Shown here piece by piece: positions 27,693 through 35,893 of a stretch of DNA of 64,000 bases. The DNA is from Trabulsiella odontotermitis (lineage in GTDB: Bacteria; Pseudomonadota; Gammaproteobacteria; Enterobacterales; Enterobacteriaceae). The position numbers and the translations under genes are program-made. Location: positions 1,612,001 through 1,676,000 of the forward strand of contig NZ_CP125781.1 in the NCBI RefSeq assembly GCF_030053895.1. The letters are read 5' to 3'. Below the pieces are notes generated by a model. It was not told where the DNA came from, did not search any database, and was given only the letters and a program-made list of their open reading frames with translations. Position 1 is the stretch's first letter. Every line of letters starts with the position of its first letter.

Positions 27693-28739
27693 TCAATACT
27701 CTTCAAAGAACGCCTGAATCTTCTGCGGATCTTTAGTCTGCGTCAGCGCCAGCTGGAGCAGTACGCGGGCTTTTTGCGGGTTCAGCGTCTCAGCAGCGAT
27801 AAAACCGTATTTCGCATCATCGATTTCCGCATCGCGAGTCGCAGAGCCGGTCGGTACGCGGGAAGCACGTACCACGGCTACGCCCTGATGCGCTGCGGTG
27901 GCCAGCGTATCAAAAATGGTTTTGTACAGATTACCGTTACCCACACCGGCGCTCACAATGCCCTGATAGCCATCCTGAATCAGCGCTTTTGCCGGTAAAT
28001 CCGAGGCGTTAGCGTAGTTGTAGATAATGCCTACTTTTGGCAGCGTCGTCAGGTTGCTGACATCGAACGGTGTTGCGGTGGTGTGTTTGCGCGCAGGCAT
28101 GCGCTGATAATCAATTTTACCGTTATGGATGTAGCCCAACGGCCCGAAGTTCACAGACTGGAAGGTCTGCACGCCGGTGGTATTGGTTTTGGTCACGTCA
28201 CGGCCGTCAAGCACGGTATCGTTCATCGCCACCAGTACGCCGCGCCCGGCAGACGCCGGATCGGCGGCAGTGACCACGGCATTATAGAGGTTAAACGGAC
28301 CATCCGCGCTCATGGCGGTGGAAGGGCGCATTGCCCCAGTGAGCACCACCGGCTTATCGCATTTCACCGTTAAGTCGAGGAAGTATGCGGTCTCTTCCAT
28401 GGTGTCTGTACCATGGGTGATGACAAATCCGTCGGTGTTTTTGCAACTGGCATTGATTTTTTTCGCCAGTGTCAGCCAGACTTCGTCGTTCATGTCCTGG
28501 GAGCCAATATTAACAACCTGTTCCCCTTTAATGACCGCAATGTCTTTCAGTTGCGGCACGGCATTCACCAGATTCTCAATACCGACCTTTCCGGCGGTAT
28601 AGGCGGAGTTGGTCGCAGAATCACCGCCACCGGCGATGGTGCCGCCTGTTGCCAGAACCGTGATTTGCGGGAGTGCCATTGCCGTACTGCTGCAACCTAA
28701 AACCAGAAGGGCCAGAAGAGGGTGTTTAATACGCAACAT
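27693..28739 (-). CDS. ansB: Periplasmic type II L-asparaginase
   Basis: 348 aa from ATG 28739 (GGAG 7 nt upstream; an in-frame TTG 6 nt earlier is less likely). Signal peptide MLRIKHPLLALLVLGCSSTAMA. Catalytic threonines lie in ATGGTIAGGG and HGTDTMEET, with the conserved Lys region LTGAMRPSTAMSADGP. It hydrolyses asparagine to aspartate and ammonia; the type II enzyme is high-affinity and induced anaerobically in E. coli. Confidence 0.95.
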   Translation of the reverse strand: MLRIKHPLLALLVLGCSSTAMALPQITVLATGGTIAGGGDSATNSAYTAGKVGIENLVNAVPQLKDIAVIKGEQVVNIGSQDMNDEVWLTLAKKINASCKNTDGFVITHGTDTMEETAYFLDLTVKCDKPVVLTGAMRPSTAMSADGPFNLYNAVVTAADPASAGRGVLVAMNDTVLDGRDVTKTNTTGVQTFQSVNFGPLGYIHNGKIDYQRMPARKHTTATPFDVSNLTTLPKVGIIYNYANASDLPAKALIQDGYQGIVSAGVGNGNLYKTIFDTLATAAHQGVAVVRASRVPTGSATRDAEIDDAKYGFIAAETLNPQKARVLLQLALTQTKDPQKIQAFFEEY

Positions 28740-28909
28740 TATCAATCTCCTTATTAAGTGTCCGCCTGGATTATCCTTATGTCACAATTGAATAAAGTGA
28801 GATATTCCATGTTTATTGGATAAATCGGAATAAAAAGTATGATTGCCGGATCTGGCGCACAAAACGGAGGGTAACCCATAGAAAAGGAAAGGGAATAATA
28901 TCCGCAGGA

Positions 28910-29149
28910 TCACTCAGCAACCAGCCACATATCCGCCTCTTCAAACATCTCTTCCAGCATGCGGTTCAGCTTTTCCCGGTCATTCTTGCTGGCATCGCTG
29001 TTCAGGCCATTGGCCTGCATCGGTTTCACTTTCACTTCGGCGTCGGGGAAGATCCGGTGCACACGGTGTGTTAGCTCATTAAGGATTATCTCTCTTGCGC
29101 CGGGTAAACCTGCCACGTTGCGTTTGTCATACACGAGTTCAACGAACAT
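28910..29149 (-). CDS. DinI-family SOS protein
   Basis: 79 aa (MFVELVYDKRNVAGLPGAR...EEADMWLVAE). Length, the helical middle with ILNELTHRVHRIFPDAEVKV and the acidic C-terminal helix ending WLVAE match the DinI family, whose members bind RecA filaments and modulate SOS induction. A consensus LexA box sits 14 bp upstream. DinI homologues are frequent both in enterobacterial chromosomes and in prophages; this copy lies outside the prophage boundary. Confidence 0.88.
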   Translation of the reverse strand: MFVELVYDKRNVAGLPGAREIILNELTHRVHRIFPDAEVKVKPMQANGLNSDASKNDREKLNRMLEEMFEEADMWLVAE

Positions 29150-29162
29150 AACCGCCTCTTTT

Positions 29163-29182
29163 AACTGTATAAATAAACAGTA
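29163..29182 (-). promoter_or_regulatory. LexA (SOS) box of the dinI-like gene
   Basis: ACTGTATAAATAAACAGT: CTGT-N8-ACAG at 29165-29180, a textbook LexA operator just upstream of the dinI-like start. Confidence 0.92.
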
Positions 29183-29277
29183 TTTAAGTGGTTTTCAGGG
29201 AAAGAGTCAAGCGAGATTACCAGATAGCGGTATAACGTTATTTTTGTGAGCCTTCCGAAAAAATTCATAATAAACCA

Positions 29278-29306
29278 ATAATTGCTCTTCACTGCCATGC
29301 CGATAA
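29278..29306 (+). promoter_or_regulatory. Candidate sigma-28 (FliA) promoter of the mcp gene
   Basis: GCCGATAA at 29299-29306 is a perfect FliA -10 element. The -35 (AATAATT around 29278-29284) is a weak match to TAAA at the expected spacing. It lies about 60 bp upstream of a chemoreceptor, where a flagellar class 3 promoter is expected. Confidence 0.65.
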
Positions 29307-29367
29307 CCCCTTAACACCCGGCAAGAACGGGATAACAACCACGATTCACATGTAAGGGTCAAAACCT

Positions 29368-30936
29368 ATGGGCTTGTTGAAAAATTTTACTATTCGCAGC
29401 GTGATGCTCTGGGTGCTGGGGCTGTTTTGTCTGCTCTGGTCCGTGGTGGGGATATTTACCACGTATTCGCTGACGAAACTTAGCGATGGCAATACCGTCG
29501 ATCGTGAACTGGTTGCACAACTGACCATGCTGAGTAAGGGGAACGATCAATATTTCCGCTTTGTTACCCGTCTTTCCCGCGTAATGGAGGCAAAAGCGGC
29601 GGGAGAGGCCACTGATTTCAAACCGGTACAGGAAGCGCTGGATAATATGAAAATCCAGTTAGAGCGGTTGAAAAGCGTGTCGCCTGGCCCGATGGACGCG
29701 GACGTTTCCGCCGATGTCGTAAAAAAATGGCAGAAGTTGCTGGATGACGGCGTGACGGTGCAGATGCAACTCGCACAGCAGGGCAGCGCCAGCGACTACC
29801 GCCAGCACGCCACTAAAGTCACCCCGGAACTGAGCCGCGGGTTCGGCGCCAGCAGCAACAAATTTACCGCAGTCGCCGAGAAGAAGCTGGACAGGACCCG
29901 GGTGGCGATGGATAGCCTGACGCAGATGATGAAAATCACAGTGGTGACGGCGATTGTCATCGGCCTGTTTATTCTGCTGTTTACCGATCGTTACCTGGTG
30001 AAGTTGATGGTGAAGCCGCTGGATCGCATTCGTCACCATTTTACCGTGATCGCACAAGGGGATTTAAGCCAGCCGGTTGAGTTTTTCGGCAACAACTGCG
30101 TCGGGCGGCTGTTCCCGTTGCTGGCTGAAATGCAGGGCAGCCTGCGCGAAGCGGTAAGCACCATTCGTAGCGGTACGGAAAATATTAATCGCGGGGCGGC
30201 GGAAATCTCATCCGGTAATAACGATTTGTCTTCCCGTACGGAAGAACAGGCTTCTGCGCTGGAAGAAACTGCTGCCAGTATGGAACAACTGACCGCGACG
30301 GTGAAATTCAACGCCGACAATGCGCGCCAGGCAAGCAGTCTGGCGGAAAAAGCCTCGGTCACCGCCAGCCGGGGCGGCAAGCTGGTGGAGGATGTGGTGG
30401 TCACCATGGAGGGCATTTCCGAAAGCTCGAAGAAAATTAGCGAGATAACCAGCGTGATCAACAGCATCGCGTTTCAGACGAATATTCTGGCGCTGAACGC
30501 CGCGGTGGAAGCTGCCCGTGCCGGCGAGCAGGGACGAGGTTTTGCCGTCGTGGCCGGTGAAGTTCGTAATCTTGCCAGCCGCAGCGCTGAGGCAGCGAAA
30601 GAGATTGAAACGCTGATTGCTGATTCGGTTCGCCGCGTGGATAGTGGGACGGCACTGGTCGGCGAGGCAGGCAGTACGATGAGTGAAGTGCTGAAAGCCG
30701 TGTCCGATACGACGGAAATTATGAAGCAAATTGCATCTGCCACTGACGAGCAAAGCAAAGGGATTTCGCAGGTCGGCGTGGCGGTCAGTGAGATGGACAG
30801 CGTAACCCAGCAGAACGCCGCGTTGGTGGAACAGATTTCCGCTGCGGCCATCGCGCTGGAAGGGCAAACCGAAACGCTGCAAAAAGCGGTGGCCCGGTTC
30901 CGTCTTGCTGACAATGACGTTATTGCGGCAGCGTGA
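29368..30936 (+). CDS. Methyl-accepting chemotaxis protein
   Basis: 522 aa. First membrane helix ~13-33, periplasmic four-helix sensor domain to ~185, second helix ~191-212, HAMP, then the cytoplasmic signalling hairpin with the conserved tip SINSIAFQTNILALNAAVEAARAGEQGRGFAVVA (given here as positions ~365-398). Methylation-type Glu/Gln pairs flank the hairpin. The C-terminus (RLADNDVIAAA) lacks the NWETF pentapeptide that tethers CheR/CheB in Tar and Tsr. The ligand cannot be told from sequence. Confidence 0.93.
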   Translation: MGLLKNFTIRSVMLWVLGLFCLLWSVVGIFTTYSLTKLSDGNTVDRELVAQLTMLSKGNDQYFRFVTRLSRVMEAKAAGEATDFKPVQEALDNMKIQLERLKSVSPGPMDADVSADVVKKWQKLLDDGVTVQMQLAQQGSASDYRQHATKVTPELSRGFGASSNKFTAVAEKKLDRTRVAMDSLTQMMKITVVTAIVIGLFILLFTDRYLVKLMVKPLDRIRHHFTVIAQGDLSQPVEFFGNNCVGRLFPLLAEMQGSLREAVSTIRSGTENINRGAAEISSGNNDLSSRTEEQASALEETAASMEQLTATVKFNADNARQASSLAEKASVTASRGGKLVEDVVVTMEGISESSKKISEITSVINSIAFQTNILALNAAVEAARAGEQGRGFAVVAGEVRNLASRSAEAAKEIETLIADSVRRVDSGTALVGEAGSTMSEVLKAVSDTTEIMKQIASATDEQSKGISQVGVAVSEMDSVTQQNAALVEQISAAAIALEGQTETLQKAVARFRLADNDVIAAA

Positions 30937-30951
30937 CAAAACGGCAGGCAT

Positions 30952-30982
30952 AAAAAAACCAACCGTAACAGGTTGGTTTTCT
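30952..30982. terminator. Bidirectional terminator between mcp and tRNA-Pro
   Basis: AACCAACC / GGTTGGTT stem with 6-nt loop. A runs upstream and T runs downstream allow function in both directions, serving mcp (+) and the tRNA-Pro transcript (-). Confidence 0.88.
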
Positions 30983-30992
30983 TTGGGAATTT

Positions 30993-31037
30993 TGGTCGGC
31001 ACGAGAGGATTTGAACCTCCGACCCCTGACACCCCAT
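30993..31037 (-). tRNA. 3' remnant of tRNA-Pro(GGG), left attachment site of the prophage
   Basis: The minus strand reads from the anticodon loop (ATGGGGTGT) through the T arm (GGTTCAAATCC) to the acceptor 3' end and CCA. It closely matches the 3' half of E. coli proL as I recall it. Only 45 of ~77 nt are present; the 5' half is replaced by prophage sequence at 31038. This is attL. The complete tRNA should be rebuilt at attR, beyond the right edge. Confidence 0.92.
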
Positions 31038-31172
31038 GATACAGATCTAACTATGTTAAAACCCGCGCCAGCACTGGCTTTGCACCCCGTACCACTGTAC
31101 TTACAAACAGTGCATTTTGCGCCAAATTCGCTCCTTATACATCAATAATTTACCACACGTTTCACCTTCATA

Positions 31173-32357
31173 TCAGGAAGCCGTTTTTATCTCGCCGTGA
31201 GGGACAAGCACCCATTCAATATGGTTTTCGATATAGATTTTCGTCGATTTCGCGTCGCTATGGGCCATCCTTCCCTGCGGATCAATCCCCTGTTTATCGA
31301 AAAGAAAGGCCGATAATGCCCTTATTTCGTGGAAAGTGGGGCGCTGCTCTTCCGGCAGCCCGGACCCGACTCCTACCGAATCGCGCAGCGCCGAAAAAGA
31401 TCGGCTTAAATAGTCTGGTGCTACCTGTGTCGGGTGCCTTACTTCCTTGCTGGTGGGGTTACTGCGTTTTAATGGAAGTCGGTGGACGACATACGGGCTC
31501 GCAACGTTATCCCGGCTGCGCTCGATGATGTCTTTCAGCGCTATACCGATCGGTATAGCGACATGTGAGGCCTCTTTGTGCTGCACCTTCTGGCGGTGTA
31601 TATACAGCGTGCCGTAAATGTCACCCTCCGGCACCTCGAACCAGACGCAGCCACAGACACCCTCGCCTGGTTTCTTAATTGAATACCGGATGCGGGAGAC
31701 TTCGAGCCGGGCATGTGTCGTTTGCAGGGCAAGATCCATCGCTGTCTGCAACCATAGCGGGGCGGCCTGATAAATTCGACGGTAGTCATCGAGCGAAAGC
31801 CGGCGGCGCACTTTCGCACTGACGCGCCGCATCTTCTTGCGTACTGCCGGGTTATCTATCATTAGCGATTCATCGACCGCATAACTGAACAGTTTTTTAA
31901 GGAAACTCACTTTTCGGTTCTGGACGTTGGCAGATGTCCCGGCGTGGTATTTTCTGATATAGGCGTTGACGTGCTCAAGGTCGATATCGCAGGCATAGAT
32001 ATCGGCGAAAAACTCTTTGACCCTGACAATATCGTTTACCCATACTGAAAGGGTATCATGACCCGGATTTTCGTCGGCAATTGCTCTGTCAAGCAGCGCC
32101 TGTGCATGGTCGCTGAATGGGCGCGCCTCGCCGTTTATCCCGCCAGATTCCCTTATAAGACCCTCGATAGACGGGGTCATTTCTGGGCGCATGCGCAGGT
32201 TATATTCCCTCGCAATGGCGATCGCCGTGACGCGATCGGTGCCAAGGTGTTTTCGCTTGCCGGTAACGAGCGTGAACCGGTATTGGCCTGATGATTTTTC
32301 GAAAAGAAGGTAATCAGGTAGATTTCTGTTACTTCTTTTGCGTGGTCTGGCAGCCAT
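31173..32357 (-). CDS. Tyrosine-recombinase phage integrase
   Basis: 394 aa. N-terminal DNA-binding part, SAM-like core-binding domain (~85-180), then the catalytic domain with Arg in ALQTTHARLEVSRI, His-x-x-Arg in FHEIRALSAF, His in MAHSDAKS and the nucleophile Tyr in STKIYIENH. It recombines attP with tRNA-Pro. It points towards attL and ends 135 bp from it, the usual layout. Confidence 0.95.
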   Translation of the reverse strand: MAARPRKRSNRNLPDYLLFEKSSGQYRFTLVTGKRKHLGTDRVTAIAIAREYNLRMRPEMTPSIEGLIRESGGINGEARPFSDHAQALLDRAIADENPGHDTLSVWVNDIVRVKEFFADIYACDIDLEHVNAYIRKYHAGTSANVQNRKVSFLKKLFSYAVDESLMIDNPAVRKKMRRVSAKVRRRLSLDDYRRIYQAAPLWLQTAMDLALQTTHARLEVSRIRYSIKKPGEGVCGCVWFEVPEGDIYGTLYIHRQKVQHKEASHVAIPIGIALKDIIERSRDNVASPYVVHRLPLKRSNPTSKEVRHPTQVAPDYLSRSFSALRDSVGVGSGLPEEQRPTFHEIRALSAFLFDKQGIDPQGRMAHSDAKSTKIYIENHIEWVLVPHGEIKTAS

Positions 32358-32358
32358 A

Positions 32359-32568
32359 TCAATTTTCCTGAATTAACCGTCTGACGGTCTCGCTGATCAT
32401 CGAATCAACACCCCACTGCTCAGACGCGCAGACCCAAACAGCACCATCTACCACGCGACCGCGCAAAAGGCCGTTTTCGACCCAGCGTTTAATTGTCCTG
32501 TTATCGGGTATCGAGCCGGATTCAAACTCGCGTTTTCCCCACTGGCTCGCCTTCATCAGTTTGGCCAT
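32359..32568 (-). CDS. Excisionase-like protein
   Basis: 69 aa. Winged-helix-like sequence with SIPDNRTIKRWVENGLLRGRVVDG, as in small phage excisionases that bend attachment-site DNA and bias Int towards excision. It stops 2 bp before the int start, consistent with coupled expression. Confidence 0.85.
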   Translation of the reverse strand: MAKLMKASQWGKREFESGSIPDNRTIKRWVENGLLRGRVVDGAVWVCASEQWGVDSMISETVRRLIQEN

Positions 32569-32663
32569 ACGATTTCCCCATACACCGGCTGCACCCGGTT
32601 ATTCTTTAAAACTGCAAGTGCCGCAACCGCCGCGGGCACCCTCTACGCATACTTCACACCTGT

Positions 32664-33164
32664 TTACTTTTTTACGGCTATTTCCCCCTCAAAATACACG
32701 GCTGAAAGCGTTGCTACCTCTCCACCGCTGAAGCAATCCAGTTCAATCGCAATAGCGACAGCTTCACGCGATGACTTGCCGCAGTACATAGCGGTTCGCG
32801 CAATCACGCCACCGGAACCAATAGCATAGGGTTCTGACTGAGAGAATATACGTGCGTGTGTCTCACCTCTGTCTTTACTGATGACATATGCTCGGTCTTT
32901 CCTCACGACTGCGATAGCGGCAAACTCGCTGGTGGAGTGAAATGTTGATGCATAGGTCAAGCCGTCAAGCAGCACGTCCCGCAACTCCATTTCAGTGCCG
33001 CAATCACCGGAACATCCGATCGCCTGGATTCGTTCGCCGAATATGAACCAGCCCTCCGACGGCGCGGCGTAGATTTTTTGTTCACGCACTGCACAGACAA
33101 CACCATCTGCCAGTGCATGCGAATCTGCCGATAAGGATTTTCCGTCCCAGGCGATAGTGGTCAT
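32664..33164 (-). CDS. HslV/proteasome-like Ntn-hydrolase of phage origin
   Basis: 166 aa. It begins MTTIAWDGKSLSADSHA, as HslV begins MTTIVS..., so removal of Met would expose a Thr nucleophile. Further family features: Asp in SADS, Lys in REQKIY (Lys33-like position), GCSGD, then AIGSGG..ARTAMYCGKSSREAVAIAIELDCFSGG, parallel to the HslV C-terminal half. AGGAG precedes the ATG. No HslU-like ATPase is nearby. Substrate and role are unknown to me; the fold call is firm, the activity is inference. Confidence 0.8.
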   Translation of the reverse strand: MTTIAWDGKSLSADSHALADGVVCAVREQKIYAAPSEGWFIFGERIQAIGCSGDCGTEMELRDVLLDGLTYASTFHSTSEFAAIAVVRKDRAYVISKDRGETHARIFSQSEPYAIGSGGVIARTAMYCGKSSREAVAIAIELDCFSGGEVATLSAVYFEGEIAVKK

Positions 33165-33523
33165 GACTGCACTCCTTCAATGAGTTTGAACTCTGACCAA
33201 ACATCTGGATAAATTCCTATAACTCTCCGTTGTAATTTGCCGCCTTTTTCGAGGCGCTCACAGCGATAGATAGGGCGGTTAAAAGGGAGGTGTTCAGCTT
33301 TAAACCATCCACTCGGGACCTGCTTTAATGCCTCCATATCTGCGGTCGTCAACCTATCTCCACTGGTGCTGGTGGTGCGCCGCTCCTGCAATTCAATGAT
33401 GATGGACAGCAGAGCTTGCCACCACTCTTCATCAGTAGCTGGACTACGCAAGGAAAGCATCCATTCGGCATCCTTGCGCATTTTTGTCAGTGCGGCATCG
33501 TTGATGCGTTGTTCAGTCATCAT
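33161..33523 (-). CDS. Phage protein of unknown function (120 aa)
   Basis: Starts with a double ATG after GGAG and overlaps both neighbours by 4 nt, so it belongs to the coupled left operon. The N-terminal half (RKDAEWMLSLRSPATDEEWWQALLSIIIELQERR) is helical; the C-terminal half has a GWFKAEHLPFNRPIYRCERL stretch seen in many small phage proteins. I recognise no enzymatic motif. Confidence 0.75.
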   Translation of the reverse strand: MMTEQRINDAALTKMRKDAEWMLSLRSPATDEEWWQALLSIIIELQERRTTSTSGDRLTTADMEALKQVPSGWFKAEHLPFNRPIYRCERLEKGGKLQRRVIGIYPDVWSEFKLIEGVQS

Positions 33524-33846
33524 TTACTCTCCGGGATCCTTCCGTACCACCATCCATCTTCCCGCTTTTCGACGTAGACGCGGAAAGTGCCGCATGCCAG
33601 AACCAGCGCTTTAGACGCACTCATCACCCCCTGCTTTAAACACTGCGCGCCGCGTTCGCTTCCGGTTGCAGCGCGCAGCCTCACCAAATTTGCCGCGTGG
33701 TCTATTTCAATCAACACACGCTTACCGCGTAATTCGGTACGCGCGCTGACGTAGATAGTGGAACCACCAGCCCGGCTGGCAGTACAGCGAATAAATGGCC
33801 TGTGATAGCCCATGTTTTTAACGTTGTTCATGGATTCAAAAGCCAT
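33520..33846 (-). CDS. Phage protein of unknown function (108 aa)
   Basis: I use ATG 33846 (MAFESMNNVKNMGYHRPFIR) because it follows directly after the stop of the upstream gene; a longer open frame to 33897 lies inside that gene. Mostly beta-rich composition with GKRVLIEIDHAANLVRLRAATG. No known domain recognised. Confidence 0.7.
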   Translation of the reverse strand: MAFESMNNVKNMGYHRPFIRCTASRAGGSTIYVSARTELRGKRVLIEIDHAANLVRLRAATGSERGAQCLKQGVMSASKALVLACGTFRVYVEKREDGWWYGRIPESK

Positions 33847-33847
33847 A

Positions 33848-34585
33848 TCACTTATCCTCTTCGCCGATGGATTCAGCGGCGCGGTCAATACGTTCAATTT
33901 CAGCCAGCAGCAGAGCGTTGGCTTTCACAAGGTCGCGGCGCGGGTTTGACGGTTTCCACCAACTGTCATCCCACGGCCAGTCAAACGGAACGCGGTTATA
34001 TTTTTGGATAGTATTGAGCACGTAGCAGCACGCGGCCCATAGCATTTCTGAATGCTGATACTTGTCATCATGCTCAGCCGTCCAGCCCTCGGCGGTAATC
34101 TGGCGGCGGCGCTCTGCAAGAACGTCAGTTGCCGCTAGTGATAAGGGGGCGCCCGCGCGGCGACGGCGCAACTCTATAAGCCATAGTGCCGTTTGGATAT
34201 CACCTTCATCATCAAGAAAATTTGCCGCATTGCGCAGATCGAAATCATCCGGGTAATCTTCTGCTGGTTTTCCTGACATCACAAAACCATTCTTCTCAGC
34301 GACTTCCAGCTTCCTCTTCAACTCTTCGTTTTGTTCTACGAGAGAGGTTGCTGCTTCCCAGTTAACCAGCCCGTCATGTCTGGCTTCCTCGTACGCTGTG
34401 CGATAAACCTCCGCCAGTTTCTGAAGGTTAAGGAACGCTTGTACAAGGGACTCTGACTCTGGACGGTAATGCGTGGCGCACAACGTTATCTCGTGAACGT
34501 CTGAATATTCGCCACCACCATCGCTGAACTTAATAACGCAGCCGCACTTCGATACCCCATTCACAAAGACGATTTGGTTGTTCAT
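33848..34585 (-). CDS. Phage protein of unknown function (245 aa)
   Basis: The N-terminal part has CGCVI and CATHY cysteine pairs. The middle is a coiled coil (NEELKRKLEVAEKN). The C-terminal part (AERRRQITAEGWTAEHDDKY...WPWDDSWWKPSNPRRDLVKANALLLAEIERIDR) is a module I have seen in many lambdoid prophages without known function. It looks like two phage modules joined. Confidence 0.75.
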   Translation of the reverse strand: MNNQIVFVNGVSKCGCVIKFSDGGGEYSDVHEITLCATHYRPESESLVQAFLNLQKLAEVYRTAYEEARHDGLVNWEAATSLVEQNEELKRKLEVAEKNGFVMSGKPAEDYPDDFDLRNAANFLDDEGDIQTALWLIELRRRRAGAPLSLAATDVLAERRRQITAEGWTAEHDDKYQHSEMLWAACCYVLNTIQKYNRVPFDWPWDDSWWKPSNPRRDLVKANALLLAEIERIDRAAESIGEEDK

Positions 34586-34905
34586 GCTGCACCGCCTTGA
34601 GCTTTACGAAACCAGATGCAAACCGGGCCATCTTCAGAGTCGTGGATTGAACCAACAAACCAGCCTTCGCCCTCTGGTGGTTCTGGTTGCCAGGTAGAAA
34701 AGTCAGCGTCAGGCCACTCATCGCCGAGATCATCAAACGATTCATCCCGCAGGCAGTAGCCCCATTCAAGCCCATTGGCTTTAACCCAGGCATGGAATTC
34801 TGAATTGGGGATATGATCCCGCCCATCGCAGAACTTATCGTATGCCGGGTGAGTCCAGCAGCCATATTCGTTGCACTCTACTGGTAATGCTGTAATGGCG
34901 CTCAT
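34582..34905 (-). CDS. Phage protein of unknown function (107 aa)
   Basis: AGGAG precedes ATG 34905, with 4-nt overlaps on both sides. Acidic, Trp-rich protein (EWPDADFSTWQPEPPEGEGWFVGSIHDSEDGPV) with one CxxxxCW near the N-terminus. No domain recognised. Confidence 0.7.
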   Translation of the reverse strand: MSAITALPVECNEYGCWTHPAYDKFCDGRDHIPNSEFHAWVKANGLEWGYCLRDESFDDLGDEWPDADFSTWQPEPPEGEGWFVGSIHDSEDGPVCIWFRKAQGGAA

Positions 34906-35105
34906 TTCGCACGCTCCTGTTTCTGTTTGGTGAAGACTGCCCAGCCAATTGCACTAAGCTTGTCTCGGCCTGCTTTGTCGACCAGATGAATACCGTCCCT
35001 GCAGGCGTGTTCTTCTTTCACCTGTTCCTCAAGTTCTGCGAGCTGCTCATACGTCAGGGTTGCCAGCTTCATGCGGTTCCAGCCAAAGTTTTTTATACGG
35101 CTCAT
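34902..35105 (-). CDS. Small phage protein (67 aa)
   Basis: Start at 35105 is supported by GGAGG 7 nt upstream. The protein contains a helical LATLTYEQLAELEEQVKEE segment and a basic C-terminus. Function unknown. Confidence 0.65.
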   Translation of the reverse strand: MSRIKNFGWNRMKLATLTYEQLAELEEQVKEEHACRDGIHLVDKAGRDKLSAIGWAVFTKQKQERAK

Positions 35106-35230
35106 AGACCAGCCTCCGTGAGAAGCCAGTAAGCAATTGACAGAACGGTCGCGACGCAGGCCATCAGAACAATCACCACAACCAGCTGCGCCGCCAGGGT
35201 GTATCGTTTCGGGGAATTCACGCCGCGCAT
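35102..35230 (-). CDS. Small single-span membrane protein (42 aa)
   Basis: MRGVNSPKRYTLAAQ followed by a hydrophobic helix LVVVIVLMACVATVLSIAYWLL (residues ~16-37). It overlaps the yfdR 3' end by 13 bp. Too short to classify; kil- or exclusion-type proteins of phages can look like this. Confidence 0.55.
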   Translation of the reverse strand: MRGVNSPKRYTLAAQLVVVIVLMACVATVLSIAYWLLTEAGL

Positions 35231-35760
35231 TTCCGTATCTCCATGAGCTCGATAAAGCGGTTCATGAACAGTCCGAAGGCCTGACCGGGGCGCAGCGGCA
35301 CGATCTGAATTAAGTCGCTGGCAATAATGCCTTCGAGGATTCCCCACGGTTCACTATCATTGAGTTCAAGGTCACGGCGTTCGGTCGCCAGCATCACCCG
35401 GTCGGCATACTTAACGACAGGAGAGGGAAGTTGGGGGATATCGAATTTGGTTCGGATCAGCCCGTCGACACGGGACTCGATGCGCCGGTAATCAGGCAGC
35501 AGCACTTTCAGCGGCGTCGGGATGTCCTGGCAGTAGGCTTCAGGAGCGTCGTGCATCAGCGCTTCGAATGCGAACTCAGCCGGTACAATTTGGCTGCAAA
35601 GCACAGAGTGCTGCGCCACGCTGTAGAACTCCGGCAGGTGGCCGCTAAACCGGCAGATGTTCGAAAGGGCGGTGCCAATATCCTCGATCTCGATATCGTC
35701 TGCGGTGGCGTTGATGTAATCGAACTTCTTACCTGAAAGGGTCTGTATGTAGTTCGTCAC
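35218..35760 (-). CDS. yfdR: YfdR-like HD-domain phosphohydrolase
   Basis: 180 aa from GTG 35760 (GGAG 8 nt upstream; the open frame extends upstream without a good site). Very similar to YfdR of the E. coli CPS-53 prophage: CRFSGHLPEFYSVAQHSVLCSQ, then the HD motif FEALMHDAPEAYCQDIPTPLK, and KYADRVMLATERRDL. HD enzymes of this type hydrolyse (deoxy)nucleotide phosphates. YfdR of E. coli has been reported to bind DnaA and interfere with replication initiation when overproduced. Confidence 0.88.
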   Translation of the reverse strand: MTNYIQTLSGKKFDYINATADDIEIEDIGTALSNICRFSGHLPEFYSVAQHSVLCSQIVPAEFAFEALMHDAPEAYCQDIPTPLKVLLPDYRRIESRVDGLIRTKFDIPQLPSPVVKYADRVMLATERRDLELNDSEPWGILEGIIASDLIQIVPLRPGQAFGLFMNRFIELMEIRKCAA

Positions 35761-35893
35761 TTTGTTTTCTCCATTTATCCGCAACTGCACATGCGGCGTT
35801 TTTGGGATGAGCGAAGCCCTCGCCAGATGGCGATAATTCAGGGGATTGCGCTTCACTAATTACCCCGTCGCCGGGGTAATTAAGGCTGAGCAA

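Noticed and set aside
31038..31172. Additional tRNA fragments between attL and int
   Set aside because: No D-arm or anticodon-arm sequence follows the 45-bp remnant; the stretch is phage att-arm DNA with no gene.
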